Of a stretch of DNA of 64,000 bases, positions 28,389 through 41,108 are shown piece after piece (position 1 is the stretch's first letter; the number at the start of each line of letters is the position of its first letter). The DNA comes from Tridacna crocea (lineage: Eukaryota; Mollusca; Bivalvia; Cardiida; Cardiidae). The stretch covers positions 21,705,235-21,769,234 of the forward strand of contig OX031069.1 of the NCBI GenBank assembly GCA_943736015.1, given 5' to 3'. The notes beneath the pieces are model-generated. The model saw only the letters and a program-made list of their open reading frames with translations. It was not told the DNA's origin and ran no database searches. The position numbers and the translations under genes were made by a program.

Positions 28389-28825
28389 GTTTTCATTGAA
28401 TTGGGGCACTCAGAAGGGAAATTCTACTTCGTCAGCGAACTCATGCTTTCTTTTGCAACAAAAAAAATGGGTAATATTTGCTTAACATACCTTGAAATGG
28501 TAATCTTTGCAGTATAATAAATTAGTTGTACGGTCAGGTGGCAGGAGAATTGGAAGTTTGTTCACGGCTGCGGTTAATCAATTCGCTATTGACGCTGACG
28601 TAAATGCCGTCTCGGATCAGTCTGAGACGACACTTTACACAAATACCCGAAAACCCCTTTCCTCGAATTGCAGGTAAAATATGGAATTGTAGTATACCCC
28701 TAGTGGAAAACAGCTATTTCCACTAGAATATTATCCTATAAAATCGCTATGATTAAAAATGAGTATTGTTGTAATACTCTAACCGAGACACCTTTTCCTT
28801 TTTGTTTCCTTTTTAGTACTATGAT

Positions 28826-29054
28826 TTAACCCTTTCCCATGCGACAAACTTTTGGACCAGACCAGATTGAAAGCATTTGCAGACGACAATTCAACTCTTG
28901 CTGAAAAGATGATTTCTGTCTATGATAGGGTAGAAAACATTGTGGGAAAAGGAGAAAATGCTGGTTACCAGCATTTTCTCCTTTTCCCACAATTTTTTCC
29001 AAAGGCTACTATTCCAGACCCGTAAAAACCAGGGATTGTTTGGGAAAGGGTTAA
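28826..29054. mobile_element. Family A element, CCCTTTCCC subtype
   Basis: Orthologue of 15376-15604. One stem change (CACAATTTTTTCC). Confidence 0.85.
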
Positions 29055-29280
29055 ACATCTAAAACTATTACATTCTCATTACAAAGGGAAATGATAAATA
29101 CCTCCCTTTTTCGGAAATAACAAAAGTAACGTTATCAATATATAAAGTCAGCATAGACATCACAGGAATTTCTGGTCTGTTATAAACGTGCAAAAGTATT
29201 ATGTCAGTATAACTGTTTATTTATTAACTTATTTTATTTCATGTTGCAGCAGACGCGTCAGGGGTCAACTAGATTTTACT

Positions 29281-29519
29281 TTAAGCCTTAACCCCACAAG
29301 GCATTTCGATGGTATCTCTAAATGACCCTAAATAACAGCAAGGATGAAGCCGTTTCTTATACATGTATGTATAATTATGACACCTTTTGATAGCATAGAA
29401 AACATTGTGGCAAAAGGTGAAATTGCTCGTCACGAGCAATTTCTCCTTTTGCTACAATGTTTTCCAAAGGCTCCTACAAGCAATACGTAGAAATGAGTAT
29501 CTATGGATTAAAGGGTTAA
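29281..29519. mobile_element. Family B element
   Basis: Full-length orthologue of 15831-16029; left end TTAAGCCTTAACCCC. Confidence 0.8.
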
Positions 29520-29738
29520 AAAAGTGAAAATAAAATCCGGCAATATACCTCTTGCAATCCTAGGTGGATTCTACTCAACAATGGTACATCTTTCGTATTA
29601 CTCATTATAATATCGTTTGGATCATCCGAAATATTGTTCATCAATGCGAATGGATTCCAGTTATCTATAATCAGATACATATATTACAATTTTTTGTCAA
29701 CGTTCTGAAAGATCAGTTTATGCGGTGGTAAACCGCGC

Positions 29739-30290
29739 TTAAGGTCAGTATGAAGTCAAACCTTTCCGGCATGTCTGTAGTGTTAGTTGAAGGTACAAAC
29801 CATTTACAATTCATATGAGCATGGGCTTTGAAAAAGGGGCTTAACTCATTACCAAATGACAAAATTTTTAGGTTTGTCATCGAAAGCATTTGCAGACGAC
29901 AAAGAAAAATGATTAAAATGAGTTAAAACTGGCTTAGGATGAGTATAAGAGCCTCTTTAAAGTCAGTATACAGTCAAACCTTTCCGGCCTGTTTGTAGTG
30001 TTAGTTGAAGATACCAAACCATTCATTAATTTATATGAGCCATATTCTGTGAACAAGGGGCTGAACTCATTACCATACGACAAAATTTTAGGTTTGTCCA
30101 AATCGAGAGCGTTTGCTGACGACAAAGAAAAATAATTAAAATGAGTTAAAACTGGCTCAAAATGAATGTAAGAACCTCTTTAAAGTCGGTATGAAGTCAA
30201 ATTTTTCTGGGCTGTCTGTAGCGTTAGTTGAAGGTACAAACCATTTACAATTTATATGAGCCATGCTCTATGAAAAAGGGGCATAACGCC
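29739..30290. repeat. Tandem repeats of about 220 bp
   Basis: Orthologous to 16249-16800, three repeats. Confidence 0.8.
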
Positions 30291-30557
30291 TCTGCGAAAA
30301 GTATCGAACCAGGTCAGTTTACGCAGTCCGCGCAGGCTGACCTTGTCAGAAACTTTTCTCTATCTGTCAGTTTTTGTTGTATTTCAAAGATCCAGTCTAC
30401 CTCATGATTCAGACGAAAAATATGGCTATTATGGGTCCATAAGTAGGAGATGACTTGTTTAACGGAGATCTGCATTTAGCCCTTTTTTGCCAGAGCATGG
30501 CCCCTTATGCTTTATCACAGGAAAATAACCCTTTTAACCCTTAGGCTACTAAATTAG

Positions 30558-30788
30558 ATAGCCCATTACCACACAATCCCTACTTTTGACGCCCCTAAGA
30601 AAGAAGCCTTTAGAAAACATTGTGGGGAAAAAGAGAAAATGCTGGTAAACAGCATTTTCTCCTTTTCCCACAATGTTTTCTACTCTTCACAAAACAATTT
30701 TTTAATTTTCAGTCATTTTTATTTAGTCGTCTGCAAATGCTTTCGATTTGGACAAGCCTAAAATATTGTCGTTTGGTAATGAGTTAAA
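30558..30788. mobile_element. Family A element
   Basis: Orthologue of 17067-17296, followed directly by a family C hairpin (about 30785-30980) whose apex is a perfect match (CAGACTGCACTTTCTGTGCA then GTCTG). Confidence 0.8.
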
Positions 30789-31039
30789 TGACACTCTCCA
30801 GTCAAAAGTAGATATAAACTCAAATGTTGGTATTTCAAAGTAATTTCTTTTGGAAAATATATCACCTTATAGGACAGTGTAGCTCATGATCAGACTGCAC
30901 TTTCTGTGCAGTCTGATCTTGATCTACACTGGGCCCTAAAACACACTGAGTCGAAGACATTAAGGAAGCATTAAGGATTAAAGTTTTGTTATGAATACCA
31001 CAAGAGAGAAATCTTGAAGAAAATATATAATTTAACAAG

Positions 31040-31294
31040 AAACTGCTGTGTTTTAAAGCAGTGAGACATTTAAACTTACCTAAACTTGAACTTTCACGAA
31101 AACTTTTGTTTTGGCCAGATACAGAGGTTAAACACTGTCCAAGAAAATGGATGCAGACAGTCTTATCCGATATATATAAAGTCGGTAGTCACAAAAAACA
31201 AGTTTGTTTTCGTGTGTCTAAATACGGAGGTAAGAAACTAGGATGCAAATGCAATGATCTTCATGCATTTTCACGCACTCTCCTCATGTCTTAG
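31040..31294 (+). other. Conserved short ORF, longest version
   Basis: The frame here runs through VRHLNLPKLELSRKLLFWPD, KWMQTVLSDIYKVGSH and KYGGKKLGCKCNDLHAF to a stop. The unit 1 and unit 3 copies are frameshifted. Unrecognised; the decay in other copies argues against a functional protein. Confidence 0.3.
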
Positions 31295-31375
31295 CAAATA
31301 ATCACAATGGTTGTCATCTTTCGAGACATGGAAGGTTTAAGTAGGGAGTATCATCTGCATTTGCGTGCCTGTATT

Positions 31376-31515
31376 TCTTGTCCAATAGCACGTGAGCATA
31401 GTTCGTCTGGGATGTAGTGCTCTTTTAGGAAAGCCGAAGCATCATCAAAACGATCATCCTTTAGTAGAACCTACTCGCCAGCTATAGCTGTTTCTTTCTT
31501 TGTCTTTTCAAATGC
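31376..31515 (-). pseudogene. Truncated aaNAT exon with stop codon
   Basis: Same breakpoint and same TAG (31471-31473) as in unit 1, with extra substitutions (DELCS for DEPCS). Confidence 0.85.
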
Positions 31516-31734
31516 CTGGTGAAAGTTAAAGAAAACCTGGCTATTAAAAACATGTACAAAAGTTCTCTCTTACTGGTCTAAAGACCCTGTAAGAGAGAAG
31601 TTAATGACTTTGTTTATTCGTTACCACACGATAAAAATGCAGACGTGTCCAAATTGAAAGCATCAGCAGGCGAAATATTAAATGACCTGCAACATGTGAA
31701 AAGGAGTATTAAGACATTTGCTTAGATTTTCAGA

Positions 31735-32381
31735 TCGTGTTTGATTTTCTATTCTAAGCAAGTCTGCTGGAGGACAAGATGTTTTATTGTACAGCAAAGA
31801 AATTTCTCCTTATCTGATTGGACAATATGCCCCAACATTTATAACATGAACACTGGCAAAAACCAACGTAAAAGCAGTTTCACTTCCGGAGCCCCGTTAA
31901 CATGACTACACTATCACCATATCACAAAATGGCGATGTCATTAAAGATTAACATCAAGATTATGCGCCAACCTGTACATTTTAGCACGTATTACCAAGGT
32001 TTCAATGACGTCAGTTCCCAGTAACGTTAGTTTTCATTGAATCTGTGCACTCAGACGGGAAATTCTACTTCGTCAGCGAACTCATTCTTTTTAACACACA
32101 CACACACACACAAAAACCAGGTAAAATTCGCTTAACAAACGTTGAAATGGTAATCTTTGCAGTATAATAAATTCGTTGTACGGTCAGGTGGCAGCGGACT
32201 TGGAAACTTGTTCACGGCTGTAGTGAATGATCTTGCCATCGACATGATTCGCTGCAAGTTTCCAAGTCCCCTGCCACCTGACCGTACAAATAATGACGCT
32301 GACGTAAATGCCGTCTCGGATCAGCCTGAGACGACACTTTACACAATTACCCAAAAGGCCCTTTCCTCGAATTGCAGGTAA
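31735..32381 (-). promoter_or_regulatory. CRE-bearing region, long form, unit 2
   Basis: CRE at 32006-32013; inverted repeat arms at about 32178 and 32255. Upstream of the unit 2 pseudo-exon. Confidence 0.45.
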
Positions 32382-32641
32382 AATATGGAATTGTAGTAGA
32401 CCCCTAATAGAAAACAGCCATTTCCACTATAATTATATATTGATACTTTTGTTAGTTTCCTAAAAAAGGGAGGTATTTATTGTTTCCCAGGCTTTGTAAT
32501 TTCAAGATAGATATCAAAGGAATTTCTAGTCGGTTAAAAATGTGCAAAAGGTTGATATCAGTATTAAGATTTAGCCATCAACTATCAAGAAATTTTATTC
32601 CATGTTGCAGTAGACGCGTTAAGGGACAGCTAGATTTTACA

Positions 32642-33011
32642 TTAAGGTAGTGGACCCGTAATACCTCTAGTGCAGCATGGCATATATTTTCTTGACAGTT
32701 GATAAAGACAGATTTATACAGTTATAATACTTTTGCACATTGTTAACCGACCAGAAATTCCTTCGATGTCTATCTTCAAATTATTTGTTAATACTTTTGT
32801 TAGTTTCCAGAAAAGGGAGGTGATTATCACATCTCTTTATTATGAGAATATAGTGGTTTTAGATTTACAAATGATAATTCCAGGAAGGACAAAAATGAAA
32901 AAAAGGTTCGGTGAAAGCTGTACAATAATATTTATTTTAAATCTTAGCAAATTTTGTAGGATAATAATATATTAGAAATAGATGTTTTCTATTACGGGTC
33001 CACTACGTCAA
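32642..33011. mobile_element. TIR element with GTAGTGG ends
   Basis: Orthologue of 19371-19740, with left end GTAGTGGACCCGTAATA now a perfect inverse of the right end. Confidence 0.75.
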
Positions 33012-33819
33012 AAAAAGAAAAATATAATCCGGAAATATACCTCTCGCAATCCTAGGTGGATTCTACTCAACAATGGTGCATCTTTCGTATTACTCATTTT
33101 AATCTCTTTTGGTTCATCCAAAATGTTGCTCATCAATGATAATGGATAATCAGATTCATATATTACACTTCTTTTTGGACAAAGTTCTGATAGATCAGTA
33201 TGAGCGGTGGTAAAACGTGCTTAAAGTCACTATACAGTCAAACCTTTCCGGCCTGTCTGTAGTGTTAGTTGAAGATACAAACCATTTACAATTTATATGA
33301 GCCATATTCTGTGAAAAAGGGGCTTAACTCATTACCAAACGACGAAATTTTAGGTCAGACGACAAAGAAAAGTGATTAAAATGAGTTAAAACTGGCTCAA
33401 AATGAATGTAAGAGCCTCTTTAAAGTCAGTGTGAAGTCAAATTTTTCCGGCCTGTCTGTAGTGTTAGTTGAAGGTACAAACCATTTACAATTTATATGAG
33501 CCATGCTCTATGAAAAAGGGGCTTAACGCCTCTCGAAAAGTATCGAACCAGGTCAGTTTACACAGTCCGCGCAGGCTTACCTTGGCCGAAACTTTTCGCT
33601 ATTGGCCTTTTTTGTATGTCCAAGACCTAGTCTACCTCATGACTCAGGCGATTATTATAGGAATGTAGATACTATGGATCCACATGTAGGCAATGACTTG
33701 TTTGATAGAATTCATCACGGAGATACATTTAGCCGTCTTTTGCCAGAGCATGATTCCTATGCTTCAAATATCACAGGAAAATCCTCCTTTTCAAGCTTAA
33801 AACTAGACTACAAAATTAG

Positions 33820-34205
33820 TTAACTCTTTACCAAACAACAAAATTTTATACTAGTCCAAATTGAAAGCACTTGCAGACAACAAAATAAACGGAACTCAAA
33901 AAATGAAATTTGTTTCCAGCAGGGTAGAAAACATTGTGGGAAAGGGAGAAAATGCTGATCAAAATGATTTATAACTAAAGCATTGTCTCCTTTTCCCACA
34001 ATGTTTTCAAAGGCTTATGTCTCCAGCCTATAGTAGATAAACCCAAATGTTGTTATTTCTGAGTCATTTTTTTTTTTGGAAAAAATACCACTTTAGAGGA
34101 CAGCGTAGCTTATGATCAGACAGCACGCTGCTCTGTGCCATCTGATCTTGATCTACACTGGACCCCAAAATATCTAGAGTCGTGCTTAGTAGCCGAAGGA
34201 TTAAA
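33820..34205. mobile_element. Apex-disrupted family A element and adjoining family C hairpin
   Basis: Orthologue of 20549-20935, with the same replaced apex. Confidence 0.65.
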
Positions 34206-34398
34206 GTTTTGTTATGAATGCCTTAAAAAATGTGAAATCTTGATGAAAATAAAATTTAACAAGAAACTGCTGTGTATAAAAGCAGTGAGACATTTAAACT
34301 TACCTAAACTTGAACTTTCACGAACACTTTTGTTTTTGCCCAATACAGAGGTTAAACATAGTTCTCGTAAATGGATGCAGACAGTTTTATACGATATA

Positions 34399-36522
34399 GA
34401 TAGATACAGATACAGATATTTTATTGACAAGCACAGAGTACATAGTCATAGCAACATTCTAAATATGATAAAGAAAAATGTCAAACGTCAAGGTCTATAA
34501 TAATTTATGGAAAACAAAAGAAAACAGAGATAGGAAACAGAAATTTATCCTCACACACACACATCTAAACACACACCCACACCTACTCGCACACCCACAC
34601 ACACAATCTGAATTATGCTTTAAAGGAAACATTATGTGTTTGGTTTTAGAGACGAACTCTTAATCAGCAATCAATTGATGCGTGTATGAAGTTCTTTCAA
34701 AGAGGGCGTTTTTCACATAGTTAGCCAAAATGAAAATCTCATTTTTATTTGTTGAATTTAAAAGTTCTAAAAGTTTATAGGTAGTTGGTCTTATACGATA
34801 ATATTCTTTAATATATTTTTTTCTTAACTGATCAAAAAACGGACATTTTAATACGAAATGAAATTCATCTTCCGTTTCTCCCGAGGTACAGAGGAGACAT
34901 ACTCGTTCATTTCTCGGAATTCTATTTTCACTAAAACTACAAGTTTGAATTCTTAAGGAATGAGAGGAAGTTCTAAGCCTAGTTATAAAGAATCTGAGAT
35001 CAGGCGGCAGAATGTCCAAATATAATTCATATTGTAACGTATATTTCAAATATTTATAGACTTGTAAGGAAGAAGCATTTGCAATCAAAGAAAAACAACT
35101 TTGGGTATAATTATCAATAAGTCGCTGTCTAAAATATTGTACAAAATTTTTACCGTTAACTGAAAATGGATTTTCCCATATATTGGAAAAGCCATGCTCA
35201 TTCAACATACTTTTAACGTCTGAAACCCAATTTCTGCAGCCTTTCTCACACTGCTCATAACTAAGCCTATACACTGTTTTCAAAATAATATTTTCTGTAG
35301 ACTTTAACTTAAACCAGTACTTTAGAATTTGGACATATCTATTTATGAATAAAGGGTATCTACCAAGTTCTGCATATACAACTGCATTACATGTACTTTG
35401 CCTAACATTTAGAATCCTTTTACAAAATTTCATATGTATACATTCAATAGATTTTGACTTCGTATAGCCCCAAATTGGTGCTGCGTAACTTAAAATTGAT
35501 CCTACGAACGAATCAAATAGTTGGCATAATATTTTTGGTTTCATTTTATATTTGCTGCAATTTGTCAATAATACATTTAGGGCCTTCAGTGCTTTACCAG
35601 TAATTTGTTCTTGATTGTTGCAAAAAATGCCTGTATATGAAAAAACAGTCCCTAAGTAATTAAAGTGATCCACGTTTTCAAGTACTATATTATTATATGT
35701 AAAACATTCACTGGGTAAAATTTTCCCTTTTTTGCGAAATACCATTACCTTAGTTTTTTGTGTATTTACTTCTAGTCCCCATGTTTGACAGTATTCATAC
35801 AATTTATTTAAACTATTTTGTAGGTCCTTGGGGGAATTTCCAAATATGACTAGGTCGTCTGCAAAAAGTAACAATATTATTTCTAATTCATCAATTTGTA
35901 TACCCGAGTTGAAATCACCCTGAAGGAAAAGTTCTAGGTCTTCAATGAAAAGGGCCCACAGCAAAGGTGACATTATCTCCCCTTGTTTTAAGCCTACAGG
36001 AATTTCAAATGAGTCAGACAAGCCGCCATGTAATCTAACGCAAGATTTAACCTTACTGTACATATCTTTTATTATCCTTAAACATTTCCCCCCAATCCCG
36101 CATTTATACAGCTTTAACCATAAAGCATTTCTATAGACACTATCAAACGCCTTTGTGAACTCAACAAAACTACAGTATAGTCGTTTTTTATCATTTAAAC
36201 GAGATTGTATTATACTAAGTAAAATGAACATAGCGTCAACAGTTGATCGGCCTTTTACAAATGCAAATTGAGCATCAGTGATCGTATTATTTTCATTACA
36301 AAACTTTTCTATTCGTTTGTTCAATACAGAAGTAAATAATTTTGAAAGGCAGCTCACTAAAGTAATACCCCTATAATTATGCACGTTATTTACATCGCCT
36401 TTTTTAAATAAAGGTACGATTATACCATCCATCCAGCTTTCTGGGAAAAAACCACTGTCTAGAATACAATTGAAAATATCACAAACATGAGCCCCAATTA
36501 TGTCCATACTTTCAATGAAATA
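34399..36522 (-). mobile_element. 5'-truncated LINE, unit 2 copy
   Basis: Carried by the unit duplication, not an independent insertion: both ends and both flanks match 21127-23260. The CA-rich 3' UTR tract is slightly shorter. Confidence 0.85.
34660..36507 (-). CDS. LINE reverse transcriptase, partial, motif A Asp changed to Glu
   Basis: 615 codons, four residues different from 21398-23245. One of them is at residue 116: CSFVEFTKAFDS instead of CSFVDFTKAFDS. This aspartate is a metal-binding catalytic residue in reverse transcriptase motif A, so this copy should be inactive. FADD at 215-218 is intact. The other changes are R to S (TCSFSENR), S to T and T to I near the C-terminus. Confidence 0.9.
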   Translation of the reverse strand: MDIIGAHVCDIFNCILDSGFFPESWMDGIIVPLFKKGDVNNVHNYRGITLVSCLSKLFTSVLNKRIEKFCNENNTITDAQFAFVKGRSTVDAMFILLSIIQSRLNDKKRLYCSFVEFTKAFDSVYRNALWLKLYKCGIGGKCLRIIKDMYSKVKSCVRLHGGLSDSFEIPVGLKQGEIMSPLLWALFIEDLELFLQGDFNSGIQIDELEIILLLFADDLVIFGNSPKDLQNSLNKLYEYCQTWGLEVNTQKTKVMVFRKKGKILPSECFTYNNIVLENVDHFNYLGTVFSYTGIFCNNQEQITGKALKALNVLLTNCSKYKMKPKILCQLFDSFVGSILSYAAPIWGYTKSKSIECIHMKFCKRILNVRQSTCNAVVYAELGRYPLFINRYVQILKYWFKLKSTENIILKTVYRLSYEQCEKGCRNWVSDVKSMLNEHGFSNIWENPFSVNGKNFVQYFRQRLIDNYTQSCFSLIANASSLQVYKYLKYTLQYELYLDILPPDLRFFITRLRTSSHSLRIQTCSFSENRIPRNERVCLLCTSGETEDEFHFVLKCPFFDQLRKKYIKEYYRIRPTTYKLLELLNSTNKNEIFILANYVKNALFERTSYTHQLIAD

Positions 36523-36759
36523 TTATATGATATATATAAAGTCTGTAGTCGCAAAAAAAAAAGTTTACTTTTGACGTAACTAAATACAGAGACAAGAAAA
36601 TATTGATGCTGAACATCAATGGCGCCGCAAACCACTTATTTCTGTAACAGGGCACAGTGCATTGGGCCGCGTTAAACAAACATTTGTCGGCAATGAATTA
36701 CCATCCATTAACGAAAGAAAAAGTCTGTTATCGGATTGTGCTAAATCTGACACTCTAAC

Positions 36760-37370
36760 ACATATGTCTGGTATTATACAATCCCTCTTTATAGATATAA
36801 TAAAGACTTGAATGAAGTTCTTATTATATCTCTATAGACTAGAGGGATGGTATGATACCAGTCATGTCAGGTGCTCCAACGATTTACGGATGTTTTGGTA
36901 ACAGACGAGTTCGGTAACATAGACTTATAGAGTAAATCAGTTGGATGTTTCGGCAACAAAGCAATTATATAGTGTTTATGTATCGTGACGTTCTTTACAC
37001 CCAACGCATGACTGTATTTTATTCAAACCTTCGTTTTTAAAACCTTAATTTGTAATTTCAACTATGTTTTATAAATAATTTTTTGTTATGAACCTTATTC
37101 CATGTTGTATGTACTGGCCATGTGGATTGCCTATCTATCATGCGAAAAGGGTGGAAAGTGAGTAAAATAAAGGATTTGAACCTATCTATCAAGGGATAAA
37201 TTGTTGAAAAGTGCAAAAGTAAAAGATTTGAACAAAACAAAGCCATACATTAGGTGTAAAGAACGTCACAGAACAAAAACATAATACAATAGTTTTGTTA
37301 CCGAAACATCCAATCGATTTACTCTATAAGTCTATGTTACCGAACTCGTTTGTTACCGAAACATCTGTCA
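36760..37370. mobile_element. Hairpin element and long-TIR element, unit 2
   Basis: Orthologues of 23498-23606 and 23624-24107. Confidence 0.75.
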
Positions 37371-37880
37371 CCCGCTCCAATATTGACCTAGTTACAGTTA
37401 GCTGGTCTTAAAAAACACGATCGCGATAGGAAAACAATATTTCTACAATCCATACAACACTAGAACAAAAATATAACGGGGGTCACAAGTACCACATAGG
37501 GTGCTGTAGGGTCAAAGAGCTTGAAAATACCTCTTAACCTTTTTCCGGCATAAGATATTTAAAATGGCGGCTTCGAAAATTTGTGACAGATAATTTTTTA
37601 TCACGTGACTTATTTTTCGAAATGGGTCTTTATCTATTATTATTTTTCGAAAGGAAAATGTTGATATGTCTACGATCCGGGTTTTTATCCATCTAACAAT
37701 GAAAGTACAGTATATTATATATCAAAAAAAATCCCACAAATACATGTAAATAAAAAAGTTAACATGGACACCGATCAGGTAATCAAAGTACAGTAGATAT
37801 AGATGGATGTTAAAACAAAGCATGGAACCAGTTCAATATGGCAGACTCCATAGGCACTTTACAAAACCGAATAAAATATA

Positions 37881-37904
37881 GTGGTGCCGCTCAAGCGGCA
37901 CCAC
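37881..37904. repeat. GC-rich perfect hairpin
   Basis: GTGGTGCCGC-TCAA-GCGGCACCAC. A T here pairs where unit 1 has a mismatch. Confidence 0.7.
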
Positions 37905-38221
37905 AATAACAAAAAAGAAAGCAAATGTAATGATCTTCATGCATTTTCACGTACTTTCCTCGTGCCTCAGCAAATAAGCACAATGCATGTCACCTTTCGA
38001 GACATAAAAGGTTTAAGCATGCGAGCGTTATCTGCATTTGCGTGCCTGTATTTTCTAATATGGTCATGAATGAAACATGAAGTTTATTTCAAAGGGGAGG
38101 GTAGACTCTATTTAGATTTGTTTCGAGCAAAACTTCACAAATGTTTAGCCATTGCTTAAGGCATGCACTAAGTGGCGACCATTAATAAATAACCAAACTT
38201 CAAAAATGATTTATCACTGTA

Positions 38222-38592
38222 TTAACGTAGTAGACCCCTAATAGAAAACAACTATTTCCACAATGATATTATCCTATGAAATTTGCTATGATTAAAAAAG
38301 AGTGTTATTTCACTGCTTTAACCAAGCCACTTTTCCCTTTTTGTCTTTTCTAGAATTATCATTTATGAATCTAAAACCACTATATTTTCATTACAACGAG
38401 AAATAATAATTACCTCCCTTTTCTGAAAACTTAACAAAAGCATCTACAAATAATTTCAAGATAGGCATAAAGAAATTTCTAGTCCGTTAAATATGTGCAA
38501 AAGTATTATTCCTGTATCAATCTGTATTTATTAACTATCAAGAAAACTTTATGCAGTTCAGCTCTAGAGGTATTAGGGGTCTACTACCTTAA
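38222..38592. mobile_element. TIR element with GTAGTAGACCCCTAAT ends
   Basis: Orthologue of 24961-25331, flanked by TTAA on both sides. Confidence 0.85.
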
Positions 38593-39139
38593 GTAAGCCG
38601 GTAGTTCTCATATCACCTTTTAAAAAAGATCAAAGTAGATTTTTAAAAAAAAGAAGGAAAATCAACGGCATTTTCTCAAGGAGCTACTTAGCCTAGACGA
38701 GTATTTAGATTTCGCGCCAAAGTTCCACAAAGACTTGTGGGAATGTCACATGATCAATAACGCACGTCGATAATGAGGATTTGTATTCAAAACAGTAAGA
38801 CTACTTCATATCTGATTTAACAAAAATAGACAGGGATCACTTGGTATATGTTTCTTTAAGTTGTGATTTGGAAAATTTTGGACTTGCGTCGGGCTATCTT
38901 TATGGAGTATATTTTAAAATAAAAATGATGAGTGATAAAGCAGCATAACTAAATTATAACTGTATAGTACGGATATAACGAACTTCCAAAGTCAAAGAAC
39001 GAAGCAGTCATGCTTGATTATACTCTTTCAACGAGCAATGCCTCTTTTGTGCAAACCATGTACGTGCAATTGATCTACATGGTCAGTCTGAAAGCGAACT
39101 TAAGGTTGTTGCCGGTAGTCAATATCATAAGATTATTTG

Positions 39140-39790
39140 ACATGCTTGGGTACAATACTGAATTCTATTGGATGAGTACACAGCAGAACCAGTATATATT
39201 TTGGACGAAGCGATAGCCGAGTCCAAAATACAGACTGGTTCTGCAGTGTACGAATCCAATTGAATGCAGTATTGTATCCAAGCATGTTAAATGACCTCTT
39301 TATTTCACACTTCCGTATTGACTTTAAAGTAAACGACAAGTATAGGGTCATTGCAATTTGAATAATTGAAAAGAAAAAAAGAAATCAAAACATATCAAAA
39401 GGGGGTTTGAAGTTGCTTTTTTTAACAACGGAATTCGGTATACTACTCTTTTGGTCCAATATCGATATTCGGGACTCAAGCCTCGTTGTGACAAAAATCC
39501 GTATTGGACTCAAGCCTCGTTTTAAAAAATCCGTATTGGACTCAAGCTTCGTTTTAAAAAATCCGTATTGGACTCTTGCCTCGTTCTGAAAAATCCGTAT
39601 TGGACTCTAGTGTCTAATATAGGCTAAGATATTCTGTACTCACTTAGTATTATTATTTAAAGTGACTTCATTGGATGTTAAATTGTAGGTGTGAAATAAA
39701 TTGATGTATCGAATAAAAAAATCATTAGTAATACAAATAATGTGTCGTTGGAACCAATTTGAAGGAATGCTCGAGTAAATAGATTACAAA
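39140..39790. mobile_element. Left arm of foldback element, unit 2
   Basis: Orthologue of 25879-26530 with four minisatellite copies; right arm missing with the same junction as unit 1. Confidence 0.8.
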
Positions 39791-40192
39791 ATTATAATGT
39801 AATTAACATGCTCTAATGTAGCATTCAGAGATCAAATTTTCTGTCTACCCATAAGAAATCGAAACACACAACTTCTGGCAAGGTAAAATAGAATTTACAG
39901 GCACCCATGAGAGGTGTCAAGGTTTTTATTATATCAGCAAACTTCAAAAAAGAATTATTACTCAATTCAGTAAAGCGATAGCTCTTAAATCATCGGTATA
40001 AAAGGAAGAAAAACGTAATTAAAAAAAACACACATCTTTTTTCAATAGCTTTTCTTTAATAAGCCACGTCCGGTATTCTAAAATAATTACATGTACAACA
40101 ATAATAATGAAATATATGTTCCTACTAAATATAGCCAGAATATAGGGGACTTATACCTTTATAGCCTAACCACCGTGCATTTATGGGTCATA

Positions 40193-40300
40193 CTCTATAA
40201 AAAGGGGTCTTAATACATCTGCAAAAAGTATCTACCAATGTCAGCCTGCGCAGTCCGCGCAGGCTGACATGGGTCGAAACTTTTTGCCATTGATCAGTTT
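40193..40300. mobile_element. Family D element, both arms intact
   Basis: TGTCAGCCTGCGCAGTCCGC followed by its inverse GCGCAGGCTGACATGGG. Reference for the deletion at 26990-27130. Confidence 0.75.
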
Positions 40301-40445
40301 TCTGTATGTCAAAGGACTATTCTACCGCCAGATCCGGTCGATTGCTAGAAAAAAAGGATTTTATGGGTAAATGTGATGACTTGCTTGGCATGAAATATCG
40401 CAAAGATGCATTAAGCCCCCTTTTGCCAGAGATTGTCTCAAATAT

Positions 40446-41108
40446 CTAAGCAATTTTTTTCATGAGATATGTAATAGATGTGTGCTCTTGCATGTTGGGA
40501 TAGACCAGCGCGCCATTTACAGAATATTCGTTGTAGTTCACGCCACATATTCTGTTGAAACCATTCTTTTCAAAGACTTTTCTGGAATAATTAGAAGTAC
40601 AAGGAACCTTAGCATACATCGGAGATATGTCTAAGCATTTCAACAGCTTGACACAAAATTCGACCAGTTTAGTCGCGATTTGCTGTGTCCGAAAATTTCT
40701 GTGCACAGACAAATGTTGAAAGGCGACAATCTCATCGATTCCTAGCTTTGAAAATGTATTGGCAGCTTCAATAATTTGGTTTTGAAGCCTGTTAACTGCC
40801 TTAAGGGTTTCATCATCGATGTTTTCATCAACATACTTTTCATTTCTTCGTTCAATATTGATCACTTGTACGGCAATTATTTCTTGTGTTCCTGGCTTCA
40901 ACAACATTACAGTTAAACCAAAGCTAAATGGCAACAGGAACCAGAACTTTTTCAGGTCCGGTGTAAATTGTTGACCGCTAGCACGAGAACACGGCTCGTC
41001 TGTGATGTAGTGGGTTTTCAGAAAGTCCAGTGCATCTTCGTATCGATCTTCTTTCAGTAGAACCAATTCACCATCTATAGCTGTCTCTTTCTTCGCTTGT
41101 TCAAATGC
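40446..41108 (-). CDS. Arylalkylamine N-acetyltransferase-like (GNAT), copy 3, last exon
   Basis: 220 residues identical to copy 2 over the exon, including R-T-Q-Q-I-A in the acetyl-CoA loop and C-T-S-N-Y-S. The only difference in the extended open frame lies in the intron (H for Y upstream of the acceptor). Protein identity across a whole exon with changes in the flanks fits either very recent duplication or selection. Confidence 0.8.
   Translation of the reverse strand, partial: AFEQAKKETAIDGELVLLKEDRYEDALDFLKTHYITDEPCSRASGQQFTPDLKKFWFLLPFSFGLTVMLLKPGTQEIIAVQVINIERRNEKYVDENIDDETLKAVNRLQNQIIEAANTFSKLGIDEIVAFQHLSVHRNFRTQQIATKLVEFCVKLLKCLDISPMYAKVPCTSNYSRKVFEKNGFNRICGVNYNEYSVNGALVYPNMQEHTSITYLMKKIA

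Larger units (their letters stand above)
15300..28755. repeat. Tandem array unit 1, about 13.4 kb
   Basis: Colinear and nearly identical to 28756-41966. Order: family A element, family B element, about 220-bp tandem repeats, conserved short ORF, truncated aaNAT exon, CRE-bearing region, TIR elements, LINE, foldback elements, aaNAT copy 2, CRE-bearing region. Specific to unit 1: an extra family A element at 18183 and a short deletion inside the family B element near 15861. The start is taken where colinearity with units 2 and 3 begins. Confidence 0.85.
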
